64,000 bases of DNA from Calonectria ilicicola. Lineage: Eukaryota > Ascomycota > Sordariomycetes > Hypocreales > Nectriaceae. The DNA lies in the NCBI GenBank assembly GCA_020809705.1, contig CP085825.1:868001-932000 (forward strand), in the 5' to 3' direction. A program made the position numbers and the translations under genes. The notes below the pieces were generated by a model. The model made no database searches. It was not told where the DNA came from and worked only from the letters and a program-made list of their open reading frames with translations. Numbering within the stretch: position 1 is the first letter of the stretch; each line of letters opens with the position of its first letter. Shown here in pieces: positions 1-12,850 of the stretch.

Positions 1-1393
1 ATCGTTCTTGTTCATTCAGCTTTTTGTCTTTTTTTTGTTCTTTTCTTGGCTTTCTTTTTGGGGTTCTTTTTCCTTGGACTCCGGGGTCTTCTTTATCTTG
101 ATTCTGGAAAGACTGGGATGGTTCGAGTTGGTTGACGTTTCAAATTGTGAATCGTTTTATTTGTGAATCGTTTTATGGGTAGACACTCGGGAGATAAACG
201 AGATATAAACCCTCCAATATCTGATTATTGATCAACGAAATAATCTCCTTATGAGAATTCCCTCCCATGGCGGTGGCAACTAGTGCACACCCATAGCAAT
301 GTGCCGTTTGTGGCAAATCACTTGGCCTTGGTTGAGCCAACCGAATCGCACCCAACGTTGGCGCGTGACTCGGTTTCAGCTCTCCAGGTATGTGGAAACA
401 ATGCTGGACCCTTTCACAAGTGCGTTCGGGGAAGCCGTGATTGCTGGGAACTCCGTCCAATAACAACGTGCAGGAGGAGCATAACGCAACTAAGCGGGAG
501 ATCTGCTGCTGAGCAAAAGATGACAAACTTGCCAAAATGTGTACGCCAAAAGCTCGCAGCCAGCGCGAATAACTTCCGGCGACCAAAAGATTTTTTTTTT
601 TTTCTCATTTGGAATTCCCCCGAGTCCAGCACTGAAAAAGAGCGGGAATGATGCCAACTTAAGCCAAAAAAGCGTTGTGAAACCAAGGGTGGTTCCTTTC
701 CACGTTCTCCATGGCCCAAAATGCGGCCTGGACCGTGCCCCCCACTTCCTTTACACCACGAACCCACTGACCCGGTCGCCAATGTGCAAACGCAACGCAA
801 ACAAGGAGCAGTTGCCCGAGGAGAAAAAAGTATAGGTTCTCGACCCTGAGATTCGGTGGGTTATTCTGATTTTTATGTCCGGATCCCTCGGGAAGACGGG
901 AATACGCAAGTCCTAAAATAAATAACACTGCCCCAATTTGTTAGGACGGAATCCCAAATTAAAAGCCCGAAATCCGTATTTGTCACCGGATTTTGGCAAG
1001 TAAGACTCATTTACTAAGGCTTAGAGCAGACTCTCGGCATTGCCCAGCCTGAGCTGAGCCGTCCAGATGAGGAATCCAACGCGACTCTCTTGGAGTGTTT
1101 ACGTACCCATGCTTAAAAGCCACCTGCTGATGACTGCCTAGCTTCTTTCGGCCTGACTCAACAAAAGTCCAAGCACATTCTTTAGGCCTCGTGAACTATT
1201 CGCACTTTGGTCCTGAGATAAAAGTCTCCGATGTCGATTGGAACAGTTCCATTGCTTCTCCTTTTATCACTTGTTTTGACAATTGCGCGTCATTTGCCCC
1301 TCAAAGGGAAAAAAAACCGGGTTTTGCCTTCACTGCCACATCAGGGGCAAAGACGCCAATCGCCACCACCAACACTTGCATACTCTCGCAACC
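1..1393. other. Intergenic, left edge
   Basis: No convincing gene is seen here. The open frames are short, overlap on both strands and resemble no family I know. There is a T-rich stretch at the extreme left and a run of T near 591-603. The last few hundred bases are presumably the promoter and 5' leader of the downstream cyclase gene. Confidence 0.5.
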
Positions 1394-2693
1394 ATGAAGT
1401 CCATAGAACTAGATGGACGCACGGGAGAAGGTGGCGGACAGTTGGTGCGAGTCGCAATAGGCCTGGCTGCCTTGACGACTCAGCCAGTGACGATTACCAA
1501 CGTCAGGGGGAATCGTGGGAGGAGCTCCAAGGATGGAGGTTGGAAAGACCCACCCTTATATAGCTTCAACTCAGCATGAAGGCAAAAGGCTAACGCGTTT
1601 CCCGGTGGCAGGACTCAAGAGTCAGCATGTGACCTCAATCCAATGGCTGGCAGAAGCCACAGACGCGGATGTTGAGGGACTTAGCGTTGGGTCTAAGACG
1701 GTAGCATTCTGCCCGCGGCGTGAGCCATCCCAGTTTGCCCAACGAAACGCCAAGATTTCAGCCGCTTCGGGGGCCGCAAGCACGCTTCTTATTCTACAAG
1801 CCATTCTGCCTTTCTTAGTCTTTGCAGGCAACAGCAGTGACGAACCCATCGAGGTCGAAATCTCTGGAGGCACCAACGTGAGCTTCTCACTGAGTTACGA
1901 GTATGCTGACCAAGTCCTGCTGCCTGCTCTCGAAGATCGCTTCGGTATTCACGTTGAGAGAAGGCTGAATACTCGGGGCTGGAGCCTTGGCCCCCAATCA
2001 CGCGGCTCTATCTGGGTGAAGGTCCATCCCATACCAATTGGAAAGCCGATGAGCTTCAAGGCAGCAATCAACAGGCAGCAAGATGCCAACGAAGTCGTTC
2101 GCGTCGATGCTAGTCTCGTGATACCAGGATTCATGCACCAGGAAGTTCAGAACACTCTCGTTAAGGATCTAGACGTGCTCTTCCCAGGGGTCGAGGTCAA
2201 CTTCAAGCTTGTCGAAGACTCTCGGCTTGAGACACGATGGTACATCCTTCTCGTTGCCCACTCAAAGGGTGGCAACAGGTGGGGCAAGGACTATCTAGGA
2301 TCGATGCCTAAGAAGCCCAAGATGCGCGATCCTTACGCTGCTCAGGTTTCGAGCAAGCTGTGTCGAGAGTTATATGAGGAAGTATCCCATGGTGGCGATG
2401 TAGACGAGCACCTACAGGACCAGCTTATCTGCTTTCAAGCACTTTGCGACGGGTATTCGTCATTCCCTCGTGGCGATAGTCCTGATGACTCTTCGGAGAA
2501 GGTCATCATCGACGCTCTAGGCAACCTAGAGCTTGGTGACTCAAGGATTCGAAAGGAGAAAAATCATGAGCCCTTTGGGCATGGCTCTCTTCACACTAAG
2601 ACGGCCAGATGGGTCGTGAGCGAGATGTTGCCTACTGTCGAATTCTACAACAAAGGAGATATAGTTAAAGGAGCTGGGACATGCATCGGATGA
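1394..2693 (+). CDS. RNA 3'-terminal phosphate cyclase (RtcA/RTCA family)
   Basis: Two exons, 1394-1538 and 1612-2693, give 408 aa. The 73-nt intron has a GTTGGA donor, a GCTAAC branch point and a GGCAG acceptor, and the join restores the family pattern. The N-terminus has the RTC hallmark ELDGRTGEGGGQLVR (about residues 5-19). A conserved Ser/Ala/Gly-rich helix runs through ISAASGAASTLLILQ. The C-terminus has LHTKTARWVV, whose histidine near residue 376 sits where catalytic cyclases carry the adenylylated His. Known family chemistry is ATP-dependent conversion of RNA 3'-phosphate to a 2',3'-cyclic phosphate. Retention of the His argues for a true cyclase and against the inactive Rcl1 ribosome-biogenesis branch, but I could not align it. 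The ATG follows an in-frame-compatible leader and encodes the conserved start of the fold. It lies tail-to-tail with the dioxygenase gene. Confidence 0.85.
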
Positions 2694-3135
2694 TATTTAG
2701 CTAGAATCAGATGTTGTTTTATGATGGCTGTCTGTGCACGTCTTGGTGGTTTGCTCAACCTCGTGACGGAGTAAAACCACCAGACTGGAAACTTCCAAAG
2801 AAAAAGACTCATGTGACCCAACTGATATGTCTCAAGGCATGTTTGCTGCAGGTGAAACAGTGACGTGGACACGTAGGATCCATGGTGGAGGGCCTCACTT
2901 TCCGTCGAGTCAGGCTTGATATAGACAACACCACGACAATTTATCGCGCAACCCTTCTCGCAAAAAAGAACCTCTTGAATGCTCCGCTCATGCCATACCC
3001 AGCCTAAGGCCCAAAACCAAACCAAACACACCATCTTATCCATAAATACCTTTGCATAAAAATCCTTCGTGGCTGTGCGACTCTTAAAACACCATATGTC
3101 GGGTGTCAGCTGCCCAAATTCATGCGTCCTACCAT
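2694..3135. other. Convergent intergenic
   Basis: This is the shared 3' flank of the cyclase (+) and dioxygenase (-) genes. It should hold both 3'UTRs and polyadenylation regions. No coding signal was recognised. Confidence 0.5.
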
Positions 3136-4323
3136 CTACAGCTTCGCTGCTGTTGGGACATCTCCAAATCTATACTGGGCCCAGCCAAAACTGCCCTCTT
3201 GACGAGTCCAGGTTTGCTTTCCCCAGTCGTTGCCAGCAGCTCCAGCAGCGATGTAAACAGGCATCAAATGATCCATAAAGGGATGGGCTTGCTTTGCGTC
3301 ACCTCGTTTGGTGACGGCAGCCATCTTGTCCTCCCGCACTGAAGGGTCTGACTCAACGGCCTCCTTCAAGGCATTGTCGAAACTGACCGTGTATGGCAAG
3401 GGAGTGTCGTCGCCTTCAAACATGTAATGCATATCCCTCAGGTTGTGCACCGACATGCCTGCGCCGATAATCACGATGCCCTCATCTCGGAGCTTCGCCA
3501 CGGCTCGACCGAGGGCGAAGTGAGCGTGTGGGTCTTCATTCTTGAACAAGGAAACTTGCACAAGAGGCACATTTAAAGGATTCGTTTCGGGGTTAAAGGC
3601 TACAGAACAGGTTTTAGCTTGCCATGCCGAGGTTGAATTTGATTTGTAAACTCACCCACGTGGAAGCCTGACCAAACACCATGGTCGAGGCCTCGGTTCA
3701 CTCCATATGATTGAATGCCGGCTTCAGACAGCATCACCATAATTTTGCTGGCAAGCTCGGGATCTCCTCTATTAGGATACTCCGCCTTATAAAAATGATC
3801 CGGAAACCCATAAAAGCTAGGACACGGTCAGCACCCAAATGCGATATTTGGCTGAGCCTAAGTTATGGGTCATACTCGTAGATTAAATCCGTATGCTTTT
3901 CCTTATTCACGTGGATGGTGCTGCTTTCACCCATCCAATGAGCCGAGAATACTACCACGGCCTTTGGCTTGACCTGTTGCGTAATTTCCCGACCAATGCC
4001 TTGGAGAATGGGAAATACTGGGTGACCCGTATTATACTGGACGTCAGGCTGTAAAAAGCGGGTGCAAACGTTAGAAAGCCTACCCCAAATTCTTCATGTT
4101 TTAATTGGTTACTTACACCGCCATGGCTAAAGAAATAAACGGGCGTCCTCGACGTCGACGACGCCGCCGCCGCCGTAGCGTTTTGCTTGGTTGAGGACCA
4201 GCTCATTCCGGCGCGTTGTAGTGTGGAGGTGAATGCTTTGAGAGGCGAGGCTCCGAGAAAGGCGAACATGGCCACGGCTACGGACAGGCCTATAAGGGCT
4301 CGGAACGAAAGAAGCTGGGTCAT
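3136..4323 (-). CDS. LigB/DODA-type extradiol aromatic ring-opening dioxygenase
   Basis: Four exons on the minus strand, 4323-4117, 4048-3876, 3816-3656 and 3599-3136, give 334 aa. Introns of 68, 59 and 56 nt have GTAAGT, GTATGA and GTGAGT donors. The family (class III extradiol dioxygenases, including plant DOPA 4,5-dioxygenase) is shown by PVYFFSHGGPDVQYNTGHP, FSAHWMGE, GLDHGVWSGFHVAFNP and GAGMSVHNLRDM, which carry the conserved metal-site histidines. The first 35 or so residues (MTQLLSFRALIGLSVAVAMFAFLGA) form a hydrophobic segment that suggests a signal anchor or secretory targeting, unusual for this mostly soluble family. The substrate cannot be named from sequence. It is divergent from NUP53, with about 1.2 kb between starts. 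Confidence 0.85.
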
Positions 4324-5504
4324 GACGAGCGATTGGGCCTGCAGATGTGCCCCTCCTTTAGGGAACTGGCAGTTGTTAGCGATGGGCGAGGCCGGTGCCT
4401 TTTGTTACAACATTATGCTTTTTACTTCCGTATATCCAGCCCCGGAACCGCTGGTGATGTGGAGCAGCCGCGCGGAATGAGAATATGGCAATTCATATGA
4501 GCCGATTGCTGATTCAGCGGTATATTAGCTTGAGCTTTGTCGGGTGCCGGGTTCGGCCCACTGCTCGGAACGAATGCGCCCCTGCGATGTGCCCTCGGGG
4601 CTTGGAGTGGTTTGTGCTAGCGGGAGATCAATTCAATAGGCGAGCGAGACAAGATTGGGTATGAGATGGTTGGGTCTCCATGCTAAGCATAAGGATTCAG
4701 GGATTCCATAGGATGGATGGTCAGCGTTCCAGTAGCGAGTGCGTTTTGTTGGAGCATCCAGGCCCGCCCCAACTAACACATAACACATCCATGGCCACCA
4801 TCTCCCAACGGTCACAGAGGACACTACATTACAAAAGAAAAGACAAGCATTGAAATTGGTTTTACGTATAACAAGAAAGCTTCAATCAATATTTCCAGTT
4901 CATGAAATCCCATGTACTGGCCAACTCAACCAACTGCCTTGACCCCTGAAGCTGTTGTGGAGCAGGTGTTCCCTTCGGAACCAGAACAGTGCCCTCAAAA
5001 GCATTTACCAGCAAATTTTTTGAAAGATTGGTAAAGAAAAAAATACAATTTCATGCAAAATACACCATGATAACATAGAGCTCTCATACCAAAGAAAAAA
5101 AATAAAAACAACAAAGAATCCGCGTCACGGTACCTTGGAATCCCCCATACCTCTTCCGAACCATGGCCAGTGAGCTGTGCGCGGAGAAATGATTGGCCCG
5201 CACGACCCCAGAAGCTCTCGCTCAAATCTGCTTGGTTGCTGTGCTACCAAGTCGGCCTGACGCCAAAAAAGTGCCAGGGCACTAAATTTGTGTCGACTTC
5301 ATCGAAACGAGCCTGCATCCCTGTGCTCTCGACGCCGACGATCTTGGATCCTGTACACTCGTCACGTCTTTTTTTTTTTTTTGTGCGGGCTCTAATCATC
5401 TCTGGGAAGAAAGGCATCTTGGTTTCTGCTCGCTCACAGTCCCTCGTTTGCCCCGTTGGCTGCCTTCTCACCACCAAATCGACAAAACTTCTCCCGCCCT
5501 CGCC
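4324..5504. other. Divergent intergenic/promoters
   Basis: This lies between the dioxygenase start (-) and the NUP53 start (+). Short A- and T-runs occur around 5090-5110 and 5370-5382. No gene recognised. Confidence 0.45.
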
Positions 5505-6818
5505 ATGGCTCCTCTCATCCTTCACAACGTCCCCGATGACGAGTGCTACATCGGTGACGATGGCATCAAGCGCCCATATGCCATGTACTTTAACCAGTAC
5601 GACTCCCTGCGTCCCCTCTCGCAATGCCCATGTACTAACACAGCTGCGCTCTCCAGGCAAGATGGCCCCTCAGGCACCGCTCGATCGCGCCGCAGCGTCG
5701 CCGAATCTGGCTCTTTTGGCAAATCCACGCGCCGCTCCCGCTCGCGACCTGGCACACCTGCACGAGGCCGTGAAGATCCAACTTCAGCTGCCGCCGACAA
5801 GCTGTTTGGCGACTGGGTCTCCAACCAGGCAGTGCCTGCTGCCACCGTCCAGCGCAAGAGCAGTGGCATGCTCCAGGAGGACCCAGCTCCCCAACGAACC
5901 GTCGCCACCCACCCCGTCGAGCTCATACTGCGCGGCTACAGGTCATCCACCCAGCAGTACGCTGCCATCTCCCATTACGAGTCGCTCGCAGGCAGCATCC
6001 TCGAGGACTACCCCCGTGAGCCCCCGGCTACCCAGCGCCGATACAAGTCGGAGCTTCGAGACCCAGCCTTTACGCGCCGCCGCACACTGAACCCAGAAGA
6101 GAGAGCGCTAGTGAACCGCGCCGATGGAGGAGAACACTGGGTCAAGATCACCTTTGAGAGCGCAGAGGCTGCTGATGCTGCTATGTTCGCCAGCCCTCAG
6201 AGAATATTGGGGCACTTGGTGTACGCTGAGCCTTACCGCGGACACCCACCAGCTAAGGACGAAGCTTGCCCCGATGTCGAGTCCTTCAGCGACCACACCC
6301 GATCCAACAGCATGCCCAACAGCAACGGTTCCCGCAAGGTTGTAACCGGCATGCCTACATCCTTCAACAGCCGCCTTCTCGATCTATCGCCTCCCCACTC
6401 GCAAACATCCAGCCTGACCATGGACACGGGCACAATCGCCAACTCGCACACCTCCAGCGCTACCGTCACTGAGACGACGCCCCTAGCTCCCAAGGCCACC
6501 GCGTCTAGCATCGAGATCATGGAGATTGATGACAAGGACAGCGTCTTCTGTCGCCGCATCCCCACCGCCCGACGAGCCACACTCCTACCCGCCGAGCAGG
6601 CCCTTCTCCCCCAGCAGTCCGTCATGCAGCGCTTCCTCAACGCCATCCCCTTTGTCAAGTGGTTCGGCGGCAGCATGATTGGCAACGAGGTGCCCCGCAC
6701 CGAGACAGGCGAGTTTGACTGGAACCGCGCAAGTCTCTACTGGAAGCTCATTTGGTGGTTGGATGCCACCTTTGGGCTGTTTGGCGGAGACGTCTTCAGC
6801 ATCGACAAGGATGACTAA
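5505..6818 (+). CDS. NUP53: Nucleoporin Nup53 (NUP35 family)
   Basis: Two exons, 5505-5596 and 5657-6818, give 417 aa. The 60-nt intron contains a perfect TACTAAC branch point and a CTCCAG acceptor. The join gives [15 protein letters not shown], removing out-of-family residues. It contains an Arg/Ser-rich low-complexity N-terminus (about 38-70), the NUP35-type RRM (about 118-226, LILRGYRSS to [10 protein letters not shown]) and a long Ser/Thr-rich linker. A Trp-rich amphipathic C-terminus ([20 protein letters not shown]) follows. In known orthologues this tail binds the nuclear membrane, and the RRM dimerises to scaffold the inner ring of the nuclear pore. The ATG at 5505 is preferred over an upstream non-conserved in-frame start because [13 protein letters not shown] begins the conserved region. 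Confidence 0.88.
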   Translation: MAPLILHNVPDDECYIGDDGIKRPYAMYFNQYDSLRPLSQCPCTNTAALSRQDGPSGTARSRRSVAESGSFGKSTRRSRSRPGTPARGREDPTSAAADKLFGDWVSNQAVPAATVQRKSSGMLQEDPAPQRTVATHPVELILRGYRSSTQQYAAISHYESLAGSILEDYPREPPATQRRYKSELRDPAFTRRRTLNPEERALVNRADGGEHWVKITFESAEAADAAMFASPQRILGHLVYAEPYRGHPPAKDEACPDVESFSDHTRSNSMPNSNGSRKVVTGMPTSFNSRLLDLSPPHSQTSSLTMDTGTIANSHTSSATVTETTPLAPKATASSIEIMEIDDKDSVFCRRIPTARRATLLPAEQALLPQQSVMQRFLNAIPFVKWFGGSMIGNEVPRTETGEFDWNRASLYWKLIWWLDATFGLFGGDVFSIDKDD

Positions 6819-7258
6819 AGCAACAACACACAAACACACCCAGTCTTTTTTTCCAAAAGGAGTTTTCCGGGCTCAAAGACAAAGAGAGTGTCAAAAAAAG
6901 AATACGCAGATTAGACTGTACGAGATGAGAGATGAGCTTCAAACTACGACCGCAGCATTTCAGGGGCGGTCAAATGGCGTCAGGCGTCAAAATCACTATG
7001 GAACGGGAGGGGAAACTTGTTACTAGATGTATCGGACATATTTAAACAACCTTGTAATGCTTGTACAACAACAAGAGCTACCTATATGCAAATCTATTAT
7101 CAGTGCTGAAAATCGAAAAAAGTGAAGAAAGAAAACAAAAAAGAAACCCTTCAGATAGCACCGTGACCGTCGATGCGTCCAAAAATACGCCCCAGATCAA
7201 CGCCCAACACACATAAAGAAATCCAGCACCAAGCGCCCACTCCCACAAACCGGCATCA
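6819..7258. other. Convergent intergenic
   Basis: This is the shared 3' flank of NUP53 (+) and IVY1 (-). Nothing coding recognised. Confidence 0.5.
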
Positions 7259-8815
7259 TCATATAAGTGATTGACTTCCACCAACGCTCTCAAAAGACTC
7301 CTCGTTGGGGACCAACACTGGCGACCTGCTTCTTGATCTGACAGACTCTGAAGGTCTTCGGCCCCGTTCCTCCTCCTCTTGCTCTTCTTCGTCTTCTCCC
7401 TGCTTTGTCACATGTTTCCCATCATCTTTTTCCCCGTCATGATCGTGTTCATGGCTGTGTTCATGATCTTGTTCATTGTAGTCGTGATCCCGGCCCTCAT
7501 TCGCATGACCTCTGTCCTTATCTTCCTCCTCTTGGGCGATATCAGCCTCCACCACAGGCATGAGAAACTCTGCGCGATCAAGGTCGTCATCATTATGAGC
7601 ATCCCGTTCAGTTGTTTCCGTCTCCGCTCCAAGCGACTCATAAGTGACCTCAGTTGGTACCCGACGGATCGGCTGCGGAGAAAATGGCCGGGCATTTCGA
7701 GGCTTGTTAAAGTCGGTCGAGAAAACGCTTTCGTTGTCGCCGCCGTTGTTGCCGCCGCTTGGTTTGATATCTGACGCCAGGGCACTAAGGGACTGGTACC
7801 GATCAGTATCCATAAGCAAGCTATCGGCCCTAGCGTGACCTGGTCTCGATATCTCGGATCCCGAGTCTGCTAGGATGCTCTTTGGAGGCAAGATAGAGAA
7901 GAGCTTAGGCGTATCGGCGCTGCCACCGGCGCCAGTCAAAGTCGACGTCTCATCCTCAGTTGCAAACAAGTCTTGACCCTTCTCCAGCAATTCATCCAAG
8001 CCACCGCCACTCCATCCCTTCCTTGCAAGACTTTCAAAAATGTCCACCTCGGCCCGGACCAAGCTGCAGCTAGCATCAACAATCTTATTGCTGGTCTCTT
8101 GGCTTTCCCTCAGCAGCGTTCGGGCGTGATCTGCGTGCAACGTCGTCAAGCCGTCCAGCTTAGTCGTCAGTTCGACAAGGTGCGCCCGGAATCGTGCAAC
8201 GTCTCGCCTGCGCTGCTTGTGCAGCTTGAGCCCCTCCTTCTCGAGACGCTTAATTTCTTTACTTTGTGCCTTGACTCTCTGCTTATACGTCTCCTCCTCA
8301 TCGTCGATAACAGTCTGCCATTTATCAAGGTCGTGCAGCAGGGGCACCTCGAAGGAGCGGTAAACAGTTTCGGAAAGGATCTGCTGGTGGTTGGAGATGA
8401 GATGGTGGACGCCCGAAGCAGACATGAGGTAGTCGGCGGTGCAGGAGCCCTTGGTTGTAAAGCTAGCCGTCATGTTGGTCGACCCAGATGGGCCAATCGT
8501 TTCTGCTCGAGCTTCCTTGAGTCGCGCACATGCTTCAAGGGCAGATCCAAAGGTTGATGCAGCGTTCGACAATGTGGCGAGGGCGAGGCGGTAAGCTTTT
8601 GCGGAGGAGAGGAGGTCAGAGTATGCCAACTGGGACTGCTCGATATCGGCCTTGTTTAAGACGGCGTGGGCGGGCTTCGGCGGCGGAGGCAGCGGTAAGG
8701 TAAACTGAGAGAGAGGATTTGCCGTCGATGCGATCGAGTATACGGGGGAGCCGGGGACGGGTGGTAGTTGAGAGGGCGTCGGGGTGACGGGGCGGGAGTG
8801 CTCGGGGGTGGCCAT
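7259..8815 (-). CDS. IVY1: Ivy1-like BAR-domain protein (Ypt7/Vps33 interactor)
   Basis: A single exon of 518 aa starts at the ATG at 8815 (MATPEHSRPVTPTPSQ). A Pro-rich N-terminus (1-50) precedes a helical, I-BAR-like region (about 60-270). That region holds GSALEACARLKEARAE, YRSFEVPLLHDLDKWQ and a long charged coiled coil, EEETYKQRVKAQSKEIKRLE. The C-terminal third is disordered and strongly acidic, with a His/Asp/Glu tract (HDYNEQDHEHSHEHDHD) and an RS-like stretch. Known Ivy1 binds the Rab Ypt7, the HOPS subunit Vps33 and phosphoinositides on the vacuole, which suggests a vacuolar or endosomal role here. Identification rests on the BAR-like core only. The open frame upstream of 8815 has no ATG. 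Confidence 0.75.
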   Translation of the reverse strand: MATPEHSRPVTPTPSQLPPVPGSPVYSIASTANPLSQFTLPLPPPPKPAHAVLNKADIEQSQLAYSDLLSSAKAYRLALATLSNAASTFGSALEACARLKEARAETIGPSGSTNMTASFTTKGSCTADYLMSASGVHHLISNHQQILSETVYRSFEVPLLHDLDKWQTVIDDEEETYKQRVKAQSKEIKRLEKEGLKLHKQRRRDVARFRAHLVELTTKLDGLTTLHADHARTLLRESQETSNKIVDASCSLVRAEVDIFESLARKGWSGGGLDELLEKGQDLFATEDETSTLTGAGGSADTPKLFSILPPKSILADSGSEISRPGHARADSLLMDTDRYQSLSALASDIKPSGGNNGGDNESVFSTDFNKPRNARPFSPQPIRRVPTEVTYESLGAETETTERDAHNDDDLDRAEFLMPVVEADIAQEEEDKDRGHANEGRDHDYNEQDHEHSHEHDHDGEKDDGKHVTKQGEDEEEQEEEERGRRPSESVRSRSRSPVLVPNEESFESVGGSQSLI

Positions 8816-9619
8816 TGTTTGTTTATCTAGGATGAGAGGCCGAGGCTTTGGGCGGGCATCACAAGATTGGGCAAACCCAAACAAGAAGAGCTTTTCTTCT
8901 TCCTTCAGTCAGAATAGACGGGTGCACAGAAAATATTCGGGGAGAATGGCATATCGTGCCCGCCGGGGGAGGAGTCGGTTTTCGCCGTATGCGGGACAGT
9001 AAGACGAAGATGTGGATGTGCTGCAGACGAAAGGCACGGAACGGAGATGAGGCGAAAGCAGGAAGATCAGAGAATACTTGCCTAGTGCAGCCGGCGACAG
9101 GGGGCCTTTTTGGCCCAGGCGACGAACTGTTGGAGAACCAGCTGCGTGCTGCTTTCAGTGGACAAGGGCCCATCTACAGGGGATCCACCCCGCTGTAATT
9201 GACGCATTTGACCCCCCCACGGAAGCGCCTGGCGCGCCTGGATGGCCCCAGTGAGCCGGAAGCTTGTAAATGCACGTCATCCCGCAGCAGCAAGTCGCAA
9301 GGGCAGGCTGATGCGGCGGGTGATGCATAAAAATTCTGCCTGGCAGCGACATGTCGAGGGGCGAGCATCACGAGATACGTAGTAATGTGAGGATTTCTGC
9401 CACGCGTGCGTTTTTTTGGTGGTGCAGGACATGATTGGATGGGGGGTGGAACTCGTGCCGTGCTGAATGTGACGTCGAAAGCCCACAAGGGAGCTTGGGA
9501 AAATGGAGCTTCTTTTTTGGAGGGGTCCTGTCAACTAGTCTAGGTACGGTAGATAAGTTCTAATGGAGGACAGGCCATGCATGACTTTGCGTGTATAAAC
9601 CAGCCATCTATCCCTTTAA
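8816..9619. other. Intergenic between IVY1 and thioesterase
   Basis: This is the upstream region of IVY1 (-) and the 3' flank of the thioesterase (-). Overlapping short frames on both strands look random. No gene recognised. Confidence 0.45.
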
Positions 9620-11251
<1,632 letters not shown>

Positions 11252-12850
11252 CTATTCCTGATTTCCTAAATCATCCAAGATGTGAGGTACTGAATAGCCC
11301 TCTGGTATTCTCCAATTTCTGTTTTCTGTACCTGCTGGACCACATCGCCAAGAACATCCCCTGTGGATAAATGGCACCGCAGTCTCGCCCTCCGCCATAC
11401 TCAGTGGCACCACCCGGGTGTGCACGGCATCATCTTGCACAACTTGTTCACATGTCCTAATCTCATGCCACTCTACCCACTCAACCGTGGGAATAACTAT
11501 TGACTTTCTGCACCGCGAACACACGATACCACCAGCTTCCTTTTGTTTCAGCGCTCGCTCAAGCAGCTGGCGGAGGTGTGATAGGCCTTCCGGAATATAA
11601 GGTCCCATTTCTGGAAGTTGGGCGCTTTGATAACAAGCTCGAAGAGCGACCTCGACAAGACTTGGCACAGCGGCAGCGCCTTTAATTTCTTGAATGTTTG
11701 TGTCGCCATCGACATCTTGTGTCTCGACAGGGAGGTCATGGCATCTATAATCAGAGGGAAATCTAAAATCCGAAAATATTCGGCCACTCGTGTTGATGAG
11801 CTGTAACGGGGAACGGCCAAGTGATTTGCTGACAAGGTGTGGAATAGAGAGGTCTGTCACATCCTCGTCGTACTGGAAAATCACGGGCTTTGCTGTTTGT
11901 GCCTCGGCCTCATCTTGACCCTCATCTTCGAGCCTCTCCACAGGCTGCCAAAATGGATTAGGGTGGACAACAAGCGTGTGTAGCTTGCTGTCTGCGTTGA
12001 AGAGGTCAAGCAGTTCGACAGGAAGTTGACGAAGTCGGTTTTGTGAGACATTAAGCTCCGTTAAATTCTTAAGCTTTGATATCGCAGGAGGAAGCTCTGT
12101 AAGTTTGTTGCCTCGAAGGCTAAGAATGGTGAGATATGTGAGATCAAATAATGCGCCAGGAACCCGTGTAAGTCGGTTCATGGCCATGTATATTTTGAGC
12201 TCTGGGTCCTTCTGTTCAAAGGCAACATCCTTGGTTACAATGGGGATGCACTCAAACTGGGACAGAGGGCTAATTGCGTCATTGGAAATTTCTTCAAGCC
12301 CCATGGACCAAAAATCAATCGTCTCCTCTCCCTTGTCGAGACAAGCACGGACTTTGTCGCGGGCAGCCTGCTCAGCTTTTGAGACCCTTGAGACTCGGCG
12401 CACGGCAGGACGATCGGGCTGAGTTGGGCGGCGATCAAGCTGTGGTAGACGTGCTTTGGGAATTTCCAAATGGTCCATCAAATCATCGCTCTCATTGCCA
12501 TCGCTTCCAAGGTAAACACCACTGTCGGGCTGTCGCGCAAATGGACGCCTCTGCTTGGTGATTTGGAGGGGTTGGGGTTCACCAAAAGTCGAATCCTCAG
12601 ATGAAGCAGGCTGCTGTTGGTACCAGGATCCCACGTAGCGTTTCTTGCGTCGACCCTCTACATAATTGTCTAGAGCTGGGTCGTCGTCGCTTGAGAAGAC
12701 GGCCGGGTCACTGGAGTTGTACTTTAATGAGGGCGCGTGTTTTGCGCCCTGGGGATTGCGGACGCGTTTTCGTGGGTTATTGCTGAAGCTCTGCGAGTGC
12801 TCATCCCAGGACACGCCTGGTAGACGCGGCAAAGTTGGCTCTTCTGACAT
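11252..12850 (-). CDS. Leucine-rich-repeat protein with C-terminal Cys motifs
   Basis: A single exon of 532 aa starts at MSEEPTLPRLPGVSWD (12850). The N-terminal third is basic and disordered. Residues about 220-300 form 3-4 LRRs of the SDS22/plant type (MNRLTRVPGALFDL, LTILSLRGNKLTELP, LTELNVSQNRLRQLPVELLDL). The C-terminus carries CSRCRKS followed further on by CSWRCGPAG, a possible split zinc-binding pair. The opening FSNNPRKRVRNPQG has basic residues that could serve as a nuclear localisation signal. It appears to belong to a fungal family of unknown function with this LRR plus Cys architecture; I do not assign a role. The in-frame region upstream of 12850 has non-ATG starts only. Confidence 0.75.
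   Translation of the reverse strand: MSEEPTLPRLPGVSWDEHSQSFSNNPRKRVRNPQGAKHAPSLKYNSSDPAVFSSDDDPALDNYVEGRRKKRYVGSWYQQQPASSEDSTFGEPQPLQITKQRRPFARQPDSGVYLGSDGNESDDLMDHLEIPKARLPQLDRRPTQPDRPAVRRVSRVSKAEQAARDKVRACLDKGEETIDFWSMGLEEISNDAISPLSQFECIPIVTKDVAFEQKDPELKIYMAMNRLTRVPGALFDLTYLTILSLRGNKLTELPPAISKLKNLTELNVSQNRLRQLPVELLDLFNADSKLHTLVVHPNPFWQPVERLEDEGQDEAEAQTAKPVIFQYDEDVTDLSIPHLVSKSLGRSPLQLINTSGRIFSDFRFPSDYRCHDLPVETQDVDGDTNIQEIKGAAAVPSLVEVALRACYQSAQLPEMGPYIPEGLSHLRQLLERALKQKEAGGIVCSRCRKSIVIPTVEWVEWHEIRTCEQVVQDDAVHTRVVPLSMAEGETAVPFIHRGCSWRCGPAGTENRNWRIPEGYSVPHILDDLGNQE

Noticed and set aside
173..928. Several overlapping 90-140 aa frames at the left edge
   Set aside because: They overlap on both strands, contain homopolymer-coded runs and show no family motif or splice pattern.
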